Source of the DNA: an uncultured Acetobacteraceae bacterium | GTDB lineage: Bacteria > Pseudomonadota > Alphaproteobacteria > Acetobacterales > Acetobacteraceae | DNA: 64,000 nucleotides | NCBI GenBank assembly: GCA_903895595.1 | Contig: CAITUP010000091.1 | Span: 124,001 to 188,000 of the forward strand | Reading direction: 5' to 3' | Shown here: positions 51,248 through 60,741 of the stretch, piece by piece | How the letters are laid out: the number at the start of each line of letters is the position of its first letter | Numbering within the stretch: the first letter of the stretch is position 1 | The notes under the pieces: model-generated | What the model was told of the DNA's origin: nothing | Databases searched by the model: none | Seen by the model: the letters and a program-made list of their open reading frames with translations, nothing else | Translations under genes and position numbers: made by a program

Positions 51248-52522
51248 ATGACGGACTCGCCCACGGAAGCAACCGGAACGCCCGGCCCCACACTGCCGCC
51301 CAGCAACGCCGGCTGGCAACGCACGCTTTGGGCCATGGTCGGCATCCAGTTCGTCATGACCGGTGCCATGAGCTTCCTGTCCCCCATCATCCCCCTGATG
51401 CTGCCGCAACTCGGCGTCGAAACCATTGAGGGCATCGACATCTGGGCCGGCCTCATTACTGGATCGACGTCCTTCATCGCGGCCTTCGCATCTCCGATTT
51501 GGGGCCGGGTCGCCGACAAGCACGGGCGCAAGCTGTCGCTGGTCCGGTCCAGCTGCGCCATCGCCTTGTTTACCGGCCTGATGGGACTGGCCACCAACGT
51601 CTGGTGGTTCTTCGGCGCCCGAGCGGTGATGGGGGCGTTCGCGGGGTTCTCGACGTCGGCCATCGCGCTGGTCGCCAGCCAGGTGCCGGAGCGTCGCATC
51701 GGCTACGCCTTGGGCTGGCTCAGCACCGGCCAGATGGTCGGCTCTCTGATCGGCCCTGTCCTGGGCGGCGCTTTGGCAGACATCACCGGCAGTTACCGAG
51801 CGCCGTTCTTCTGGGCCTCCGCCACCACGTTCGGGACCCTGGCGATGGTGTGGTTTTTCGTCCATGAGGACTTTACGCCCCCCAAGGCCAGCACCAAATC
51901 CCGTTCCCTACGCGGCGGCTACGCGCTGCTGACCAGTTCCGGCGCCGTCATGGCGCTGCTGTTCGTGCTGTTGATGGCGCAGTTCGGCGTCCGCACCGTG
52001 CAGCCGGTCGTGACGATCTTCGTGCAGGAGCTGATCGGCTCCCCGCCGCAAATCGCCACGCTGGCGGGGGTCGCGTTCTCCATCACCGGGCTGGCCAACC
52101 TGATGGCGTCCCCGTTTCTGGGCAACCGATCCGACATCATCGGCTACCGCAAAGTCCTGCTCATCTGCCTGCTCGGCGCCACGTTGACCAGCATCCCGCA
52201 GATCTGGGTGAGCAACTACTGGGTCTTCGTGGCCGAACGCTTCGCCGTTGGCCTGTTCATCGGCGGCATCCTGCCGACCGCCAATGCCCTGATCGGCCGC
52301 AGCGTATCGCGAGAGAACCGGGGCACGGTCTACGGCATGACCGCCTCTGCCACGTTCCTGGGCAATTCGCTCGGCCCGCTGACCGGCGGGACCCTGGCGG
52401 CGGGCCTGGGCATCCGCTGGGTGTTCGCGGTCACGGCGCTGCTGATGGCGGTGAACCTGATCTGGGTGTGGTTCACGGTGCCGGAGTATAAGGAAGGGCC
52501 ATCGGGAGAAGCCGCGTCCTGA
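51248..52522 (+). CDS. MFS transporter, DHA1/multidrug-type
   Basis: TSFIAAFASPIWGRVADKHGRKLSLVRSS motif A; 12-TM pattern. Confidence 0.87.
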   Translation: MTDSPTEATGTPGPTLPPSNAGWQRTLWAMVGIQFVMTGAMSFLSPIIPLMLPQLGVETIEGIDIWAGLITGSTSFIAAFASPIWGRVADKHGRKLSLVRSSCAIALFTGLMGLATNVWWFFGARAVMGAFAGFSTSAIALVASQVPERRIGYALGWLSTGQMVGSLIGPVLGGALADITGSYRAPFFWASATTFGTLAMVWFFVHEDFTPPKASTKSRSLRGGYALLTSSGAVMALLFVLLMAQFGVRTVQPVVTIFVQELIGSPPQIATLAGVAFSITGLANLMASPFLGNRSDIIGYRKVLLICLLGATLTSIPQIWVSNYWVFVAERFAVGLFIGGILPTANALIGRSVSRENRGTVYGMTASATFLGNSLGPLTGGTLAAGLGIRWVFAVTALLMAVNLIWVWFTVPEYKEGPSGEAAS

Positions 52523-52705
52523 AACGCATGGTACTGAAGAAGGCTCCCGCCCGTTCACGAATCCTGGGACGAAAGCTGCGTATTTCCCAGCGTTGTCGTT
52601 CGACGCGACAAACCGAGTTCCCTCCGATCGCCGAACAACACGACTGTTATAATCGACTACGCCACAACCATCGCTCGGACGGCGATATTCGCGATCGCCG
52701 CGATA

Positions 52706-52819
52706 ATACCAACGGACCTAACCATTGACGCACCGGAGTTCGCCACATGGTCATGCTGACGGAGGTCAGCATGACGATTTACCACGCGCCGGTGCGTCAA
52801 TGGTTGGTTCGGTCGGTAT
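52706..52819. repeat. MITE-like 114-bp palindromic element, copy B (inverted relative to copy A)
   Basis: ATACCAACGGACCTAACCATTGACGCACCGG...CCGGTGCGTCAATGGTTGGTTCGGTCGGTAT: ~31-bp terminal inverted repeats (27/31 by hand), central hairpin CATGCTGAC-GGAG-GTCAGCATG. Confidence 0.88.
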
Positions 52820-53373
52820 AATACCCTCGCCTGTCAACAGATGCGTCAGCCCGATCCGCAGACCGGTTTGGCGTTGGCGCGGGGCAGGGGGTGGGGTAAG
52901 AACGGAGGATGAACAGTCATCGCCCTCCGCCTCCGCCTCCCGTGGCTGCCGTCTGTGTCCGTCGCGTCAATACCGCATGCACCGTGAGCGGTTCGTTCGG
53001 TTGCTCGGGTGTTTCGGTTTTTTTACACGGATGAACACCGATGGCCATGATGGGCGTCGGTGGTGGCGGTTTCGGTGTGTTCCGGCGGCGGGTGGGGTTT
53101 GTCGCGAGTGGTGAGACGGAGTCTCGGATTTCGTGGGTTGAGACGGTTGTGAGACTCCGAGAGCAGTGGTGGTGGGAGTTTCGGGGATGGCGGTCGGTTC
53201 CCGGCGGCAAGACCCGATACAACGTGAGAGATCGCGGTGCCGCGTTTCGCGGGGCCGTGCCGGGATCGGTCCGCGGGATGATCCTCGGGTCAAGTCCGAG
53301 GACGCGCATGACGGGCCGGGGCAACACCCCATGCACCGTGAGCTTTTTAGCCGCTTCGGCGCGGCGTTATTCC

Positions 53374-54159
53374 TTATGACGCGGGCGGGAGGTCGACGAT
53401 GAACTCGCTGCCGCCGTAGCCTGCTTCTTCGGGGATCAGGAGTTTCCGGCGGGTGTCGTCGATCTTGGCGGAACGGGGGAGAACGGTGACGACGGTCGAG
53501 GCCTGGGCGGCCGCGATGGCCTCGGCGACGGTGGCGGAGCGGGCCAGTTTCTGCAGGTTCATTTGGGTGGCGAAGACCAGCTTGTAGCGGCCCTCCTCGG
53601 TTCCCTTCAGGGCGTCTTGCGGGGAAATCCAGATGGAATCGACGGACTCGTGCCCATCGTGGACGGCGACGTGTTCGGCCGGGGCCTCGGCGAGGAAGAA
53701 GTGGGTGTCGTAGCGCTTGGGCTGGTTCGCCGGGGTGATCCAGTGGGCGTAGTGGACCAGCAGGTCGGCGGCTGGTTCCAGCCCGTGCGTGGTCAGGATG
53801 GTGCCGAACTCGATCTCGCCGGCGTTCAGCGGGCCGCGATGCTGGTCTTCGACCCGGCGGAGGGTCTCGGCGCCGATCAGGACGGGGCAGAAGGCGGGGC
53901 GGGCGAGCAGGACGCCGCATTCCTCGAAGGTCTCGCGGATGGCGGCGAGCTGGAAGGCGCCGGTCACCGGATCGGGAGCGCCGAGCTGAACGGCGAGGGC
54001 GTGGTCGGAGTCCTCGACACGCCCGCCGGGGAAGACCAGGGCGCCGGAGGCGAAGTCGATCGCATGGTGGCGGACCACCATGAACACTTCCAATCCGTTC
54101 GCCCCGTCCCGCAGCAACAGAATGGTTGCCGCCGGTCGTGCCACTGCTTCTTGCGCCAT
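53374..54159 (-). CDS. NUDIX hydrolase-family protein
   Basis: GALVFPGGRVEDSDHALA...AAIRETFEECGVLLA (Nudix-box-like). Confidence 0.82.
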   Translation of the reverse strand: MAQEAVARPAATILLLRDGANGLEVFMVVRHHAIDFASGALVFPGGRVEDSDHALAVQLGAPDPVTGAFQLAAIRETFEECGVLLARPAFCPVLIGAETLRRVEDQHRGPLNAGEIEFGTILTTHGLEPAADLLVHYAHWITPANQPKRYDTHFFLAEAPAEHVAVHDGHESVDSIWISPQDALKGTEEGRYKLVFATQMNLQKLARSATVAEAIAAAQASTVVTVLPRSAKIDDTRRKLLIPEEAGYGGSEFIVDLPPAS

Positions 54160-54199
54160 CGTTCGTGTCTCCGTTTGGCGCCAGGGTAGCGGGCGGGTG

Positions 54200-55630
54200 T
54201 CAGGGCGCAAGATGGCGGGCGAGTCGCTCGGTTTGGGCCGGGGTGAAGCGGAGGCCGAGCTTGGTGCGGCGCCAGAGGATGTCTTCGGCGGTGCGGGCGT
54301 ATTCGTGGCGGACCAGCCAGTCGATTTCGCGCTCGGTCAGGCCGGCGCCGAGGTCTTCGCCGGGGTTTTCCGTCAGTGCGGCCGCGTCGGTACCGTAGGC
54401 GCGGATCAGGCGGCGGGCGGTCGCTGGGGGCAGGGTGGATGTGCGGCGCAGCAGGTCTGCGATGAGGGCGTCCGCGCCGTCCCAGGGGAAGTTACCTCCG
54501 GGGAGGGTCGCGTGTGCGGTCCAGGGCTGTTTCAAGCCGGGGAAGAACGGCGCCAGCTTGGCCATCGCGGCCTCGGCGAGGCGGCGATAGGTGGTGATCT
54601 TGCCGCCGAAGACCGACAGGACCGGGGGCGTGCCGGTCAGTTCCAGGACGTAATCGCGGGTCGCTTCCTGCGCCTTGCTGGCGCCGTCGTCGCGCAAAGG
54701 GCGGACGCCGGCGTAGCGCCAGACGATGTCCTCGCCCGTGACCGGGGTGCGGAGGTAGGTGTTTACGGCGCCGAGCAGATAGGCTTCCTCGGAGGGGGAG
54801 ATGGCGACGGTGCGCGGGTCGCCCGTGTAGTCCTCGTCGGTGGTTCCGATCAGGGTAAAATCGTCCTGGTAGGGGATGGCGAAGCAGACCCGGCCATCGG
54901 CGTTCTGGAAGATGAAGGCGTGCTCGCCGGGGAAGAGGCGGCGGGTGACGATGTGGCTGCCTTTGACCAGACGGACCCGCGTGGGGGCGTTTTGCGCCGC
55001 GACGCCGGACAGGACCTGGGACACCCAAGGGCCGGCGGCGTTGACCAGGACTCGGGCGCGGGCTTCCTGGCCGGGGTCCAGCGTCAGGGACCAGACGCCG
55101 TCCACGGGCCGAGCGGCGAGGCAGCGTGTGCGGGTGCGGATGTCGGCGCCGCGGAGGGCGGCGTCGCGGGCGGTCAGCACGACCAGCCGCGCGTCGTCCA
55201 CCCAGCAGTCGGAGTATTCGAAGCCGCGCGGGAAGCCGGGTTTCAGCGCTCCGTCGGACAGGGCGACGGAGCGGGTGGGTGGCAGCAGCTTCCGTCCGCC
55301 CAAATGGTCATACAGGAACAGCCCCGCCCGGATCGTCCACCAGGGCCGCAAACCGGCATGGTGCGGCAGGACGAAGCGCATGGGGCGCACCAGATGCGGG
55401 GCGGCTCGGAGCAGGATTTCGCGTTCGGTCAGAGCCTCCCGCACCAGGCGGAATTCGTAATGCTCCAGATAGCGCAGCCCGCCGTGGATCAGCTTGGTGG
55501 AGGCCGAGGATGTGGCGCCCGCCAGATCGCCTTGCTCCAGCAGGAGAACGGACAGGCCGCGTCCGGCGGCGTCGCGGGCGATGCCGGCGCCGTTGATCCC
55601 GCCGCCGATGACCGCGACGTCGAAGATCAC
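54200..55630 (-). CDS. glpD: Glycerol-3-phosphate dehydrogenase
   Basis: FDVAVIGGGINGAGIARDAAGRGLSVLLLEQGDLAGATSSASTKLIHGGLRYLEHYEFRLVREAL; GTG start 55630 overlapping the upstream stop (GTGA). Confidence 0.93.
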   Translation of the reverse strand: MIFDVAVIGGGINGAGIARDAAGRGLSVLLLEQGDLAGATSSASTKLIHGGLRYLEHYEFRLVREALTEREILLRAAPHLVRPMRFVLPHHAGLRPWWTIRAGLFLYDHLGGRKLLPPTRSVALSDGALKPGFPRGFEYSDCWVDDARLVVLTARDAALRGADIRTRTRCLAARPVDGVWSLTLDPGQEARARVLVNAAGPWVSQVLSGVAAQNAPTRVRLVKGSHIVTRRLFPGEHAFIFQNADGRVCFAIPYQDDFTLIGTTDEDYTGDPRTVAISPSEEAYLLGAVNTYLRTPVTGEDIVWRYAGVRPLRDDGASKAQEATRDYVLELTGTPPVLSVFGGKITTYRRLAEAAMAKLAPFFPGLKQPWTAHATLPGGNFPWDGADALIADLLRRTSTLPPATARRLIRAYGTDAAALTENPGEDLGAGLTEREIDWLVRHEYARTAEDILWRRTKLGLRFTPAQTERLARHLAP

Positions 55631-56343
55631 CGCGGTTCGTCGGGCGCTTCGATGACGGTGCCGGAGTAGGGCTCGATGAACACCAGATGATCGTGCACCT
55701 TCGTCACGCCCGCGGTGTTCTCCGCCACCACCATGATCGCGCGGCGTTCGGCGTCGTCGGTGATGGTGCCCCAGACGTCCACGACGCCGTCCGCGACGGT
55801 GACGTTCAGCGAGGTGACGGGCGCCCAGGCCTGCTTTTCCAGCGCGTCCAGGATCGCGGTGCGGATGGCACTGTCGCCGCCGGCCGCGGGTTCGGCCTTG
55901 CGGGCATGCCCGATCAGATAGCGCAGCAGGTCGGAACGGCTGACGACGCCGGTCACGCGGTTGTGCTCCACGACCGGCAGCCGCTTGATGCGGTGCTTTT
56001 CCATGGTCTCCACCACCTCCTCCAGCGCCGCGGTGGCGGGGACGGCGATGACGTCGGTGGTCATGACATCGCGCACATGGTGGCCGTGGGAGTGGGTGAA
56101 ATCCGCCGCCTGCCGCCCGGGGGAGACCAGCAGCCGCAACCACCAGGGCCGGTGCCGCTGGGTGCCGAGTTCGGTGCGGCGGAGCAGATCGCCCTCGGTC
56201 ACGATGCCGGCGAGTTCGCCCTTGGCATCGACCACGAACAGGCCGGAAATGTCGCGGGCGAGCATGGTCTTCGCCGCTTCCTCCACCGTCGCGTCGGGGG
56301 AGACGGAGATCACGTTGCGGTTCATCACATCGGCGACGATCAT
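55627..56343 (-). CDS. CBS-domain pair plus BON-like domain protein
   Basis: MIVADVMNRNVISVSPDATVEEAAKTML, VVDAKGELAGIVTEGDLL, RLPVVEHNRVTGVVSRSDLLR, then SLNVTVADGVVDVWGTI. Confidence 0.87.
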   Translation of the reverse strand: MIVADVMNRNVISVSPDATVEEAAKTMLARDISGLFVVDAKGELAGIVTEGDLLRRTELGTQRHRPWWLRLLVSPGRQAADFTHSHGHHVRDVMTTDVIAVPATAALEEVVETMEKHRIKRLPVVEHNRVTGVVSRSDLLRYLIGHARKAEPAAGGDSAIRTAILDALEKQAWAPVTSLNVTVADGVVDVWGTITDDAERRAIMVVAENTAGVTKVHDHLVFIEPYSGTVIEAPDEPR

Positions 56344-56524
56344 GGTTTTGTCCTCTGCGGTTGCCTCGGTGAGTTCGTGTATCCCGCTTATAGCCGGGTT
56401 GCATTGATCTCGCACCGTCGCTGCGTATTCACGTCCAACGGATAATGTTGACGCGAACTCGTGCGATTGCCAAATAGGAACCATCGACCCGAACGCAGAG
56501 ATCGCCCCATGTTTCGTATTTTTT

Positions 56525-57163
56525 TTGATAAGCGCCATTATTTTTACCGGGGCACTGTCGCAAGCCTGGGCCAATGTGGTGTTTTACACCGATAAAACCA
56601 GCTTTGCCGCCGCCGCGTATACATCGCTGCTGGAGGATTTCGAAAACACGGGTGCGTCGGTCGAGGTGCCACTGCCGGGCTTCAGCCATAACGGCGTGAC
56701 CTATACCGGTCTGGCGGGAACCCCTTTCCCCAATGTCTACATTGTGACGCCGGGGGCTACCGGTTACGGCGCGGGCGTATCCCAACCGGTCCCAACCAGT
56801 GTTCTGGTGGGTAACGGCGATGAGAGTTTTCGCGTCGCATTCGACGTATCCCGTAACGCGGTTGGGTTCGACGTGTATCTCAATGGACTTGGTGCGGCCC
56901 AGGTAAGGGTTTACGGGGGTTCGGATTTGCTGGGGAGCTATGATTTTAACCCGGCCGAGAACGATCTGACCTATCTTGGGTTCACCAGTACAACGCCGAT
57001 CGATGCGTTCGAGTTTACATCGACGGACGGCCGTATATTGAATACCGGAATCGACAATATTGCCACGGATATCCCGGAACCCGGTTCCCTCGCGTTGTTG
57101 GGAATGGGTTTGGCGGGATTCCTGGGACTGCGCCGCCGCGCCGGAACCGACACCCCGGCCTAA
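56525..57163 (+). CDS. PEP-CTERM sorting-domain protein (N-terminus probably frameshifted at a T8 homopolymer; intended start likely ATG 56509)
   Basis: C-terminal DIPEPGSLALLGMGLAGFLGLRRRA is a canonical PEP-CTERM tail; hydrophobic N-terminus with AWA cleavage site. Confidence 0.85.
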   Translation: MISAIIFTGALSQAWANVVFYTDKTSFAAAAYTSLLEDFENTGASVEVPLPGFSHNGVTYTGLAGTPFPNVYIVTPGATGYGAGVSQPVPTSVLVGNGDESFRVAFDVSRNAVGFDVYLNGLGAAQVRVYGGSDLLGSYDFNPAENDLTYLGFTSTTPIDAFEFTSTDGRILNTGIDNIATDIPEPGSLALLGMGLAGFLGLRRRAGTDTPA

Positions 57164-57183
57164 CCAGGGGGGGCGCTCGGCGC

Positions 57184-58581
57184 TTATCCGCCGGCCAGTT
57201 TCGCCAGCAGGCGGATGTGGGAGCGGATTCCGTGGTGGAAACACGCCTGTTCGAATTTTTCGTTCGGGCTGTGGATCTGGTCGTCGTCCAGGCCGAAGCC
57301 CATCAGCACGGAATCCAGGTCCAGCACCTTCCGCAACGACGTCACCACCGGAATGGAGCCGCCGCAGCCCATCAGGACCGCCTGCTTGCCGTATTCCTCG
57401 GTCAGCGCGTCGAGTGTCGCCTTGATCCACGGTGTGTCGGTGTTCACCGCGATCCCCGGTGCTCGGGCGTGGTCGGCGAATTCCACCGTCGCACCCGGCG
57501 GCAACCGGTCTTGGACGAACTGCTGAAACTGGGCCACGACTTCGTCCGGTTCCTGCCCCGGCACCAGCCGGAACGATACCTTGGCGGACGCGTGCGCCGC
57601 GATCACGGTCTTGCTGCCCTCGCCGATATAGCCGCCCCAGATGCCGTTGATATCCGCGGTCGGCCGCGCCCACAGCCGCTCCAGCGCGGAATAGCCCCGC
57701 TCGCCAGATGGCGCGGTCAGCCCGATATCGCGCAGGAATGCGGCCTCATCGAACCCGAGCGCATCCCACTGCGCGCGTTGGGCGTTGGAGATCGGCTTCA
57801 CCCGGTCGTAAAATCCCGGCAACTGAATCCGCCCGTTCTCGTCATGCAACTGCCCGAGGATGCGGGTCAGCGCGTTGATCGGGTTCAGCGCCGCCCCCCC
57901 ATACAACCCCGAGTGCAAATCCCGTTTCGCCGCCTTCAGGGTCAGTTCGGCGTAAACCATCCCGCGCAGCATCGTCGTCACCGCCGGGGTTTCGACGTTC
58001 CACATGTTCGTATCGGAAATCAGTGCCACATCGGCGGCGGAAAGTTCCGCTTTGTTCGCGATCAGGAAAGGTTCGAGGTTTTTGGAACCGACCTCTTCCT
58101 CCCCCTCGATCAGCAGAGTCAGACGCGCGGGAATGCAGCCGCCAGCGGTGTGCCAAGCGCGCAGAGCCTCGATGAACATCATCGCCTGACCCTTATCGTC
58201 CACCGCGCCGCGCGCGACGAAACGCTTGCCGCGCGGGCCGTCGATCAACTGCGGTTCGAACGGCGGGCTGTTCCAAAGCTCCAGCGGGTCGGGCGGTTGC
58301 ACATCGTAATGGCCGTAGAACAGTACGTGCGGGCCTTTGTAGCCGGCCGGCCCAGGATGATGCGCGACTACCACCGGATGGCCAGCGGTCGGGCGCACGC
58401 TGGCCTCGAACCCCATGCCGGACAGTTGGTCCCGCACCCATTCGGCGGCTTTGACACACTCGCCTTTATATTCCGGCTGCGTGCTGATGGAGGGGATACG
58501 CAGCAGATCGAACAAGCGGTCGCGAGAGCCCGCCAAATCGGCGTCGGCGTGGGCGAGAACAGCATCGACAGACGCGGACAT
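57184..58581 (-). CDS. M20 family dipeptidase/peptidase
   Basis: VLFYGHYDVQPPDPLELWNSPPFEP, GAVDDKGQAMMFIEAL, EGEEEVGSKNLEPF. Confidence 0.9.
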   Translation of the reverse strand: MSASVDAVLAHADADLAGSRDRLFDLLRIPSISTQPEYKGECVKAAEWVRDQLSGMGFEASVRPTAGHPVVVAHHPGPAGYKGPHVLFYGHYDVQPPDPLELWNSPPFEPQLIDGPRGKRFVARGAVDDKGQAMMFIEALRAWHTAGGCIPARLTLLIEGEEEVGSKNLEPFLIANKAELSAADVALISDTNMWNVETPAVTTMLRGMVYAELTLKAAKRDLHSGLYGGAALNPINALTRILGQLHDENGRIQLPGFYDRVKPISNAQRAQWDALGFDEAAFLRDIGLTAPSGERGYSALERLWARPTADINGIWGGYIGEGSKTVIAAHASAKVSFRLVPGQEPDEVVAQFQQFVQDRLPPGATVEFADHARAPGIAVNTDTPWIKATLDALTEEYGKQAVLMGCGGSIPVVTSLRKVLDLDSVLMGFGLDDDQIHSPNEKFEQACFHHGIRSHIRLLAKLAGG

Positions 58582-58596
58582 GGCGGACTCCTTCGT

Positions 58597-59739
58597 TCAA
58601 GCCGGCGCGAACAGACGTTCTTCGGAGCCGGTGGCACTGCCCTCGAACGGATCGATCTCGCCCTGGAACGCCTTGTCGCGTTGCAGCACCGGCATCACCT
58701 TGTCGGCGAACAGGCGCATGTTCAACTCGGCGAGGTGATGCGGCATACTGCCGAAGGAGAATTCCGTCACGAAATGATCCATCCCTGTCAGTCGCCGCAG
58801 TTCGGCGATTTGTTGGATGCAATCGTCCGGCGTGCCCGCGACCTGGATGCTGACGTAGAAGTCCGTTGCCTTGTCGCGGAACGTGTCGTCCTTCATTTTG
58901 GTGTAGGTTTTCGCCAGCTTGCCGTAGGATTCATAGCCTTTCACGTTGGCCAGATGCCCGTCGGCGAAATGGTAGTGGTTGTCGATGGACTCCCATTTCT
59001 CACCGAGGTACCGCGTTGCCAGGTCGCGCGCTTCCTGACGCGTCGGCGCGCAGGCGACATTACTCAGGATAATCGGCGGCCGGGGCGTGTGGCCGACGCT
59101 GCGGGCGATCTCTCGGTAACGGAGCACATCTTCCGCCGCTTTCGGCCATTCGTTCTGCATCACGACCAGCATGCCGAAGCCGAGTTTCGCCATGATCTCC
59201 GACGACTCGGGGCTGACCGAGGACGCATAAAACCGCCGTTCGGGATGCGAAATCGGCCGGGGGCGGATCGACATTTCGGGGATTTTGTAAAACTCCCCGT
59301 TCCAATCGAACCGCTCGTTCGACAGCGCCTTCACGATCAGCTGCGCCGATTCCACGAAACGCGGGCGTGCTTCCTCCATCGGAATGCGGAAGCCTTCGTA
59401 TTCGACGGTGGCGGCACCGCGGCCGAAGCCCATCAGGGTGCGCCCGCCGCTCATGACATCCAGCAGCGCGATTTGTTCCGCGACCCGGATCGGGTCGTGC
59501 CAGGGCAACACGATCACGCAGGTGCCCAGCGTGATCTTGCTGGTGCGGCCGGCGTAGTACGACAGCAGCTGCAACGGCGCCGGCGACATCGAGTAGCCGG
59601 TGAAATGATGCTCCAGCGCGAACAGCGAGTCGAAGCCCAACGGCTCCGCCAGATCGCCCAGGCCCATGTGTTCGTGATAAAGCGCAACGTCGGGGCGCCC
59701 GGGTTGGGCCAGGATGCTGAGTGCGGTACCGACTTTCAT
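58597..59739 (-). CDS. LLM-class flavin-dependent oxidoreductase (luciferase-like)
   Basis: LAEPLGFDSLFALEHHFTGYSMSPAPLQLLSYYAGRTSKITLGTCVIVLPWHDPIRVAEQIALLDVMSGGR. Confidence 0.9.
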   Translation of the reverse strand: MKVGTALSILAQPGRPDVALYHEHMGLGDLAEPLGFDSLFALEHHFTGYSMSPAPLQLLSYYAGRTSKITLGTCVIVLPWHDPIRVAEQIALLDVMSGGRTLMGFGRGAATVEYEGFRIPMEEARPRFVESAQLIVKALSNERFDWNGEFYKIPEMSIRPRPISHPERRFYASSVSPESSEIMAKLGFGMLVVMQNEWPKAAEDVLRYREIARSVGHTPRPPIILSNVACAPTRQEARDLATRYLGEKWESIDNHYHFADGHLANVKGYESYGKLAKTYTKMKDDTFRDKATDFYVSIQVAGTPDDCIQQIAELRRLTGMDHFVTEFSFGSMPHHLAELNMRLFADKVMPVLQRDKAFQGEIDPFEGSATGSEERLFAPA

Positions 59740-59751
59740 GGTTCATTCCTC

Positions 59752-60732
59752 CTAGCGAAAACTCGCGAAACACAAGCCCGTGCCGGTCAACGCGGGCGTG
59801 CGATAGCCGGGCACATAGGTGACCCAATCCAGGTCCAGCGGGCCCAGCGCGCCGGCCATGCAGATCCAATTGCGAATTTCCGAGCTGCCCGCTTGCAATT
59901 TCGACAGCGGCGCGTGGCGGAAAAAGGCGGCATCGTGCCGGCGCAGAGCATCGATCACACGGTGGTCCCATTCCTCGTCGACGACGAAATGGCTCAGCCC
60001 TCCGGACGCCAGAACACCGATCCGCGCATCGCCTGGGAACAGACGCACCGCGCGCGCCAAGGCTTCACCCAGGGCGTAACAGCGCGCCGGACTGGGCTGG
60101 TTCGGCGGGTAGTAGGCGTTCAGAAATACCGGCACGATCGGCAACGGTTTTTCATCCAGGCAAAACTTATGGACATACGAATACGCATGCCCTTCCGCCC
60201 GACCGGCCGGAATACGGTCCGACACCGAAAGATCGAAATCCGCATCGCGCAGATGTTCGACCAGATGCGTGGCCAATGCCGGTTCGCACGGATATTCCAC
60301 ATCGCCTTCGGTTTCCAGAAACCGCATCCGTGCTCGGCTCATCGCGTCCGTCGCCGGTTTCCCTTGGGCATTGCGGATCGTCGCGCCCAGGTAAAATCCG
60401 ATCGCCGGCATGTTCGAATGGTCGAACAGTTCCTCCTGATCGTCGCCCACGACAATCAGTGCATCCAAGGCCGCCTCGGCGATGGAGGCGCGCAGCCGAG
60501 CCTGGGCGGCGCGGATGTTGGCGTGGCGCTGGCGCAGGACGTCGGGGGCGATTCGGTCGAGGGCGTCCAGCGGCGCCACCGCCAGCAGATCGTCGTAGCG
60601 GCAGGGGCGCCCGTCGAGGCCGAAATGGGCGCGGGCGCGGTCGCGGGGCAGAAAACTTTCCCGCCATTCGTCGGCCTCTCCCGCCAGCATGGGGCTGTGG
60701 GAGGTGCCGAATGCCGCGACCAACTCGGCCAT
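59752..60732 (-). CDS. LigB-type class III extradiol ring-cleavage dioxygenase family protein
   Basis: AAFGTSHSPML, ALIVVGDDQEELF, IGVLASGGLSHFVVDEEWD. Confidence 0.85.
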   Translation of the reverse strand: MAELVAAFGTSHSPMLAGEADEWRESFLPRDRARAHFGLDGRPCRYDDLLAVAPLDALDRIAPDVLRQRHANIRAAQARLRASIAEAALDALIVVGDDQEELFDHSNMPAIGFYLGATIRNAQGKPATDAMSRARMRFLETEGDVEYPCEPALATHLVEHLRDADFDLSVSDRIPAGRAEGHAYSYVHKFCLDEKPLPIVPVFLNAYYPPNQPSPARCYALGEALARAVRLFPGDARIGVLASGGLSHFVVDEEWDHRVIDALRRHDAAFFRHAPLSKLQAGSSEIRNWICMAGALGPLDLDWVTYVPGYRTPALTGTGLCFASFR

Positions 60733-60741
60733 GGATGCCTC

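Noticed and set aside
53113-53163. Inverted repeat cggagtctc...gagactccg as a terminator or riboregulator
   Set aside because: Only 9 bp with a ~30-nt loop and no U-tract; insufficient support.
52523-53373. Short ORFs such as 53041..53379 (112 aa) as a gene
   Set aside because: No recognisable domain, biased composition, repeat-rich interval; no convincing SD. Left unannotated.
54200-56404. 734-aa minus-strand ORF as a GlpD fusion
   Set aside because: N-terminal ~258 aa are low-complexity shadow of the CBS-BON gene; GlpD begins at GTG 55630.
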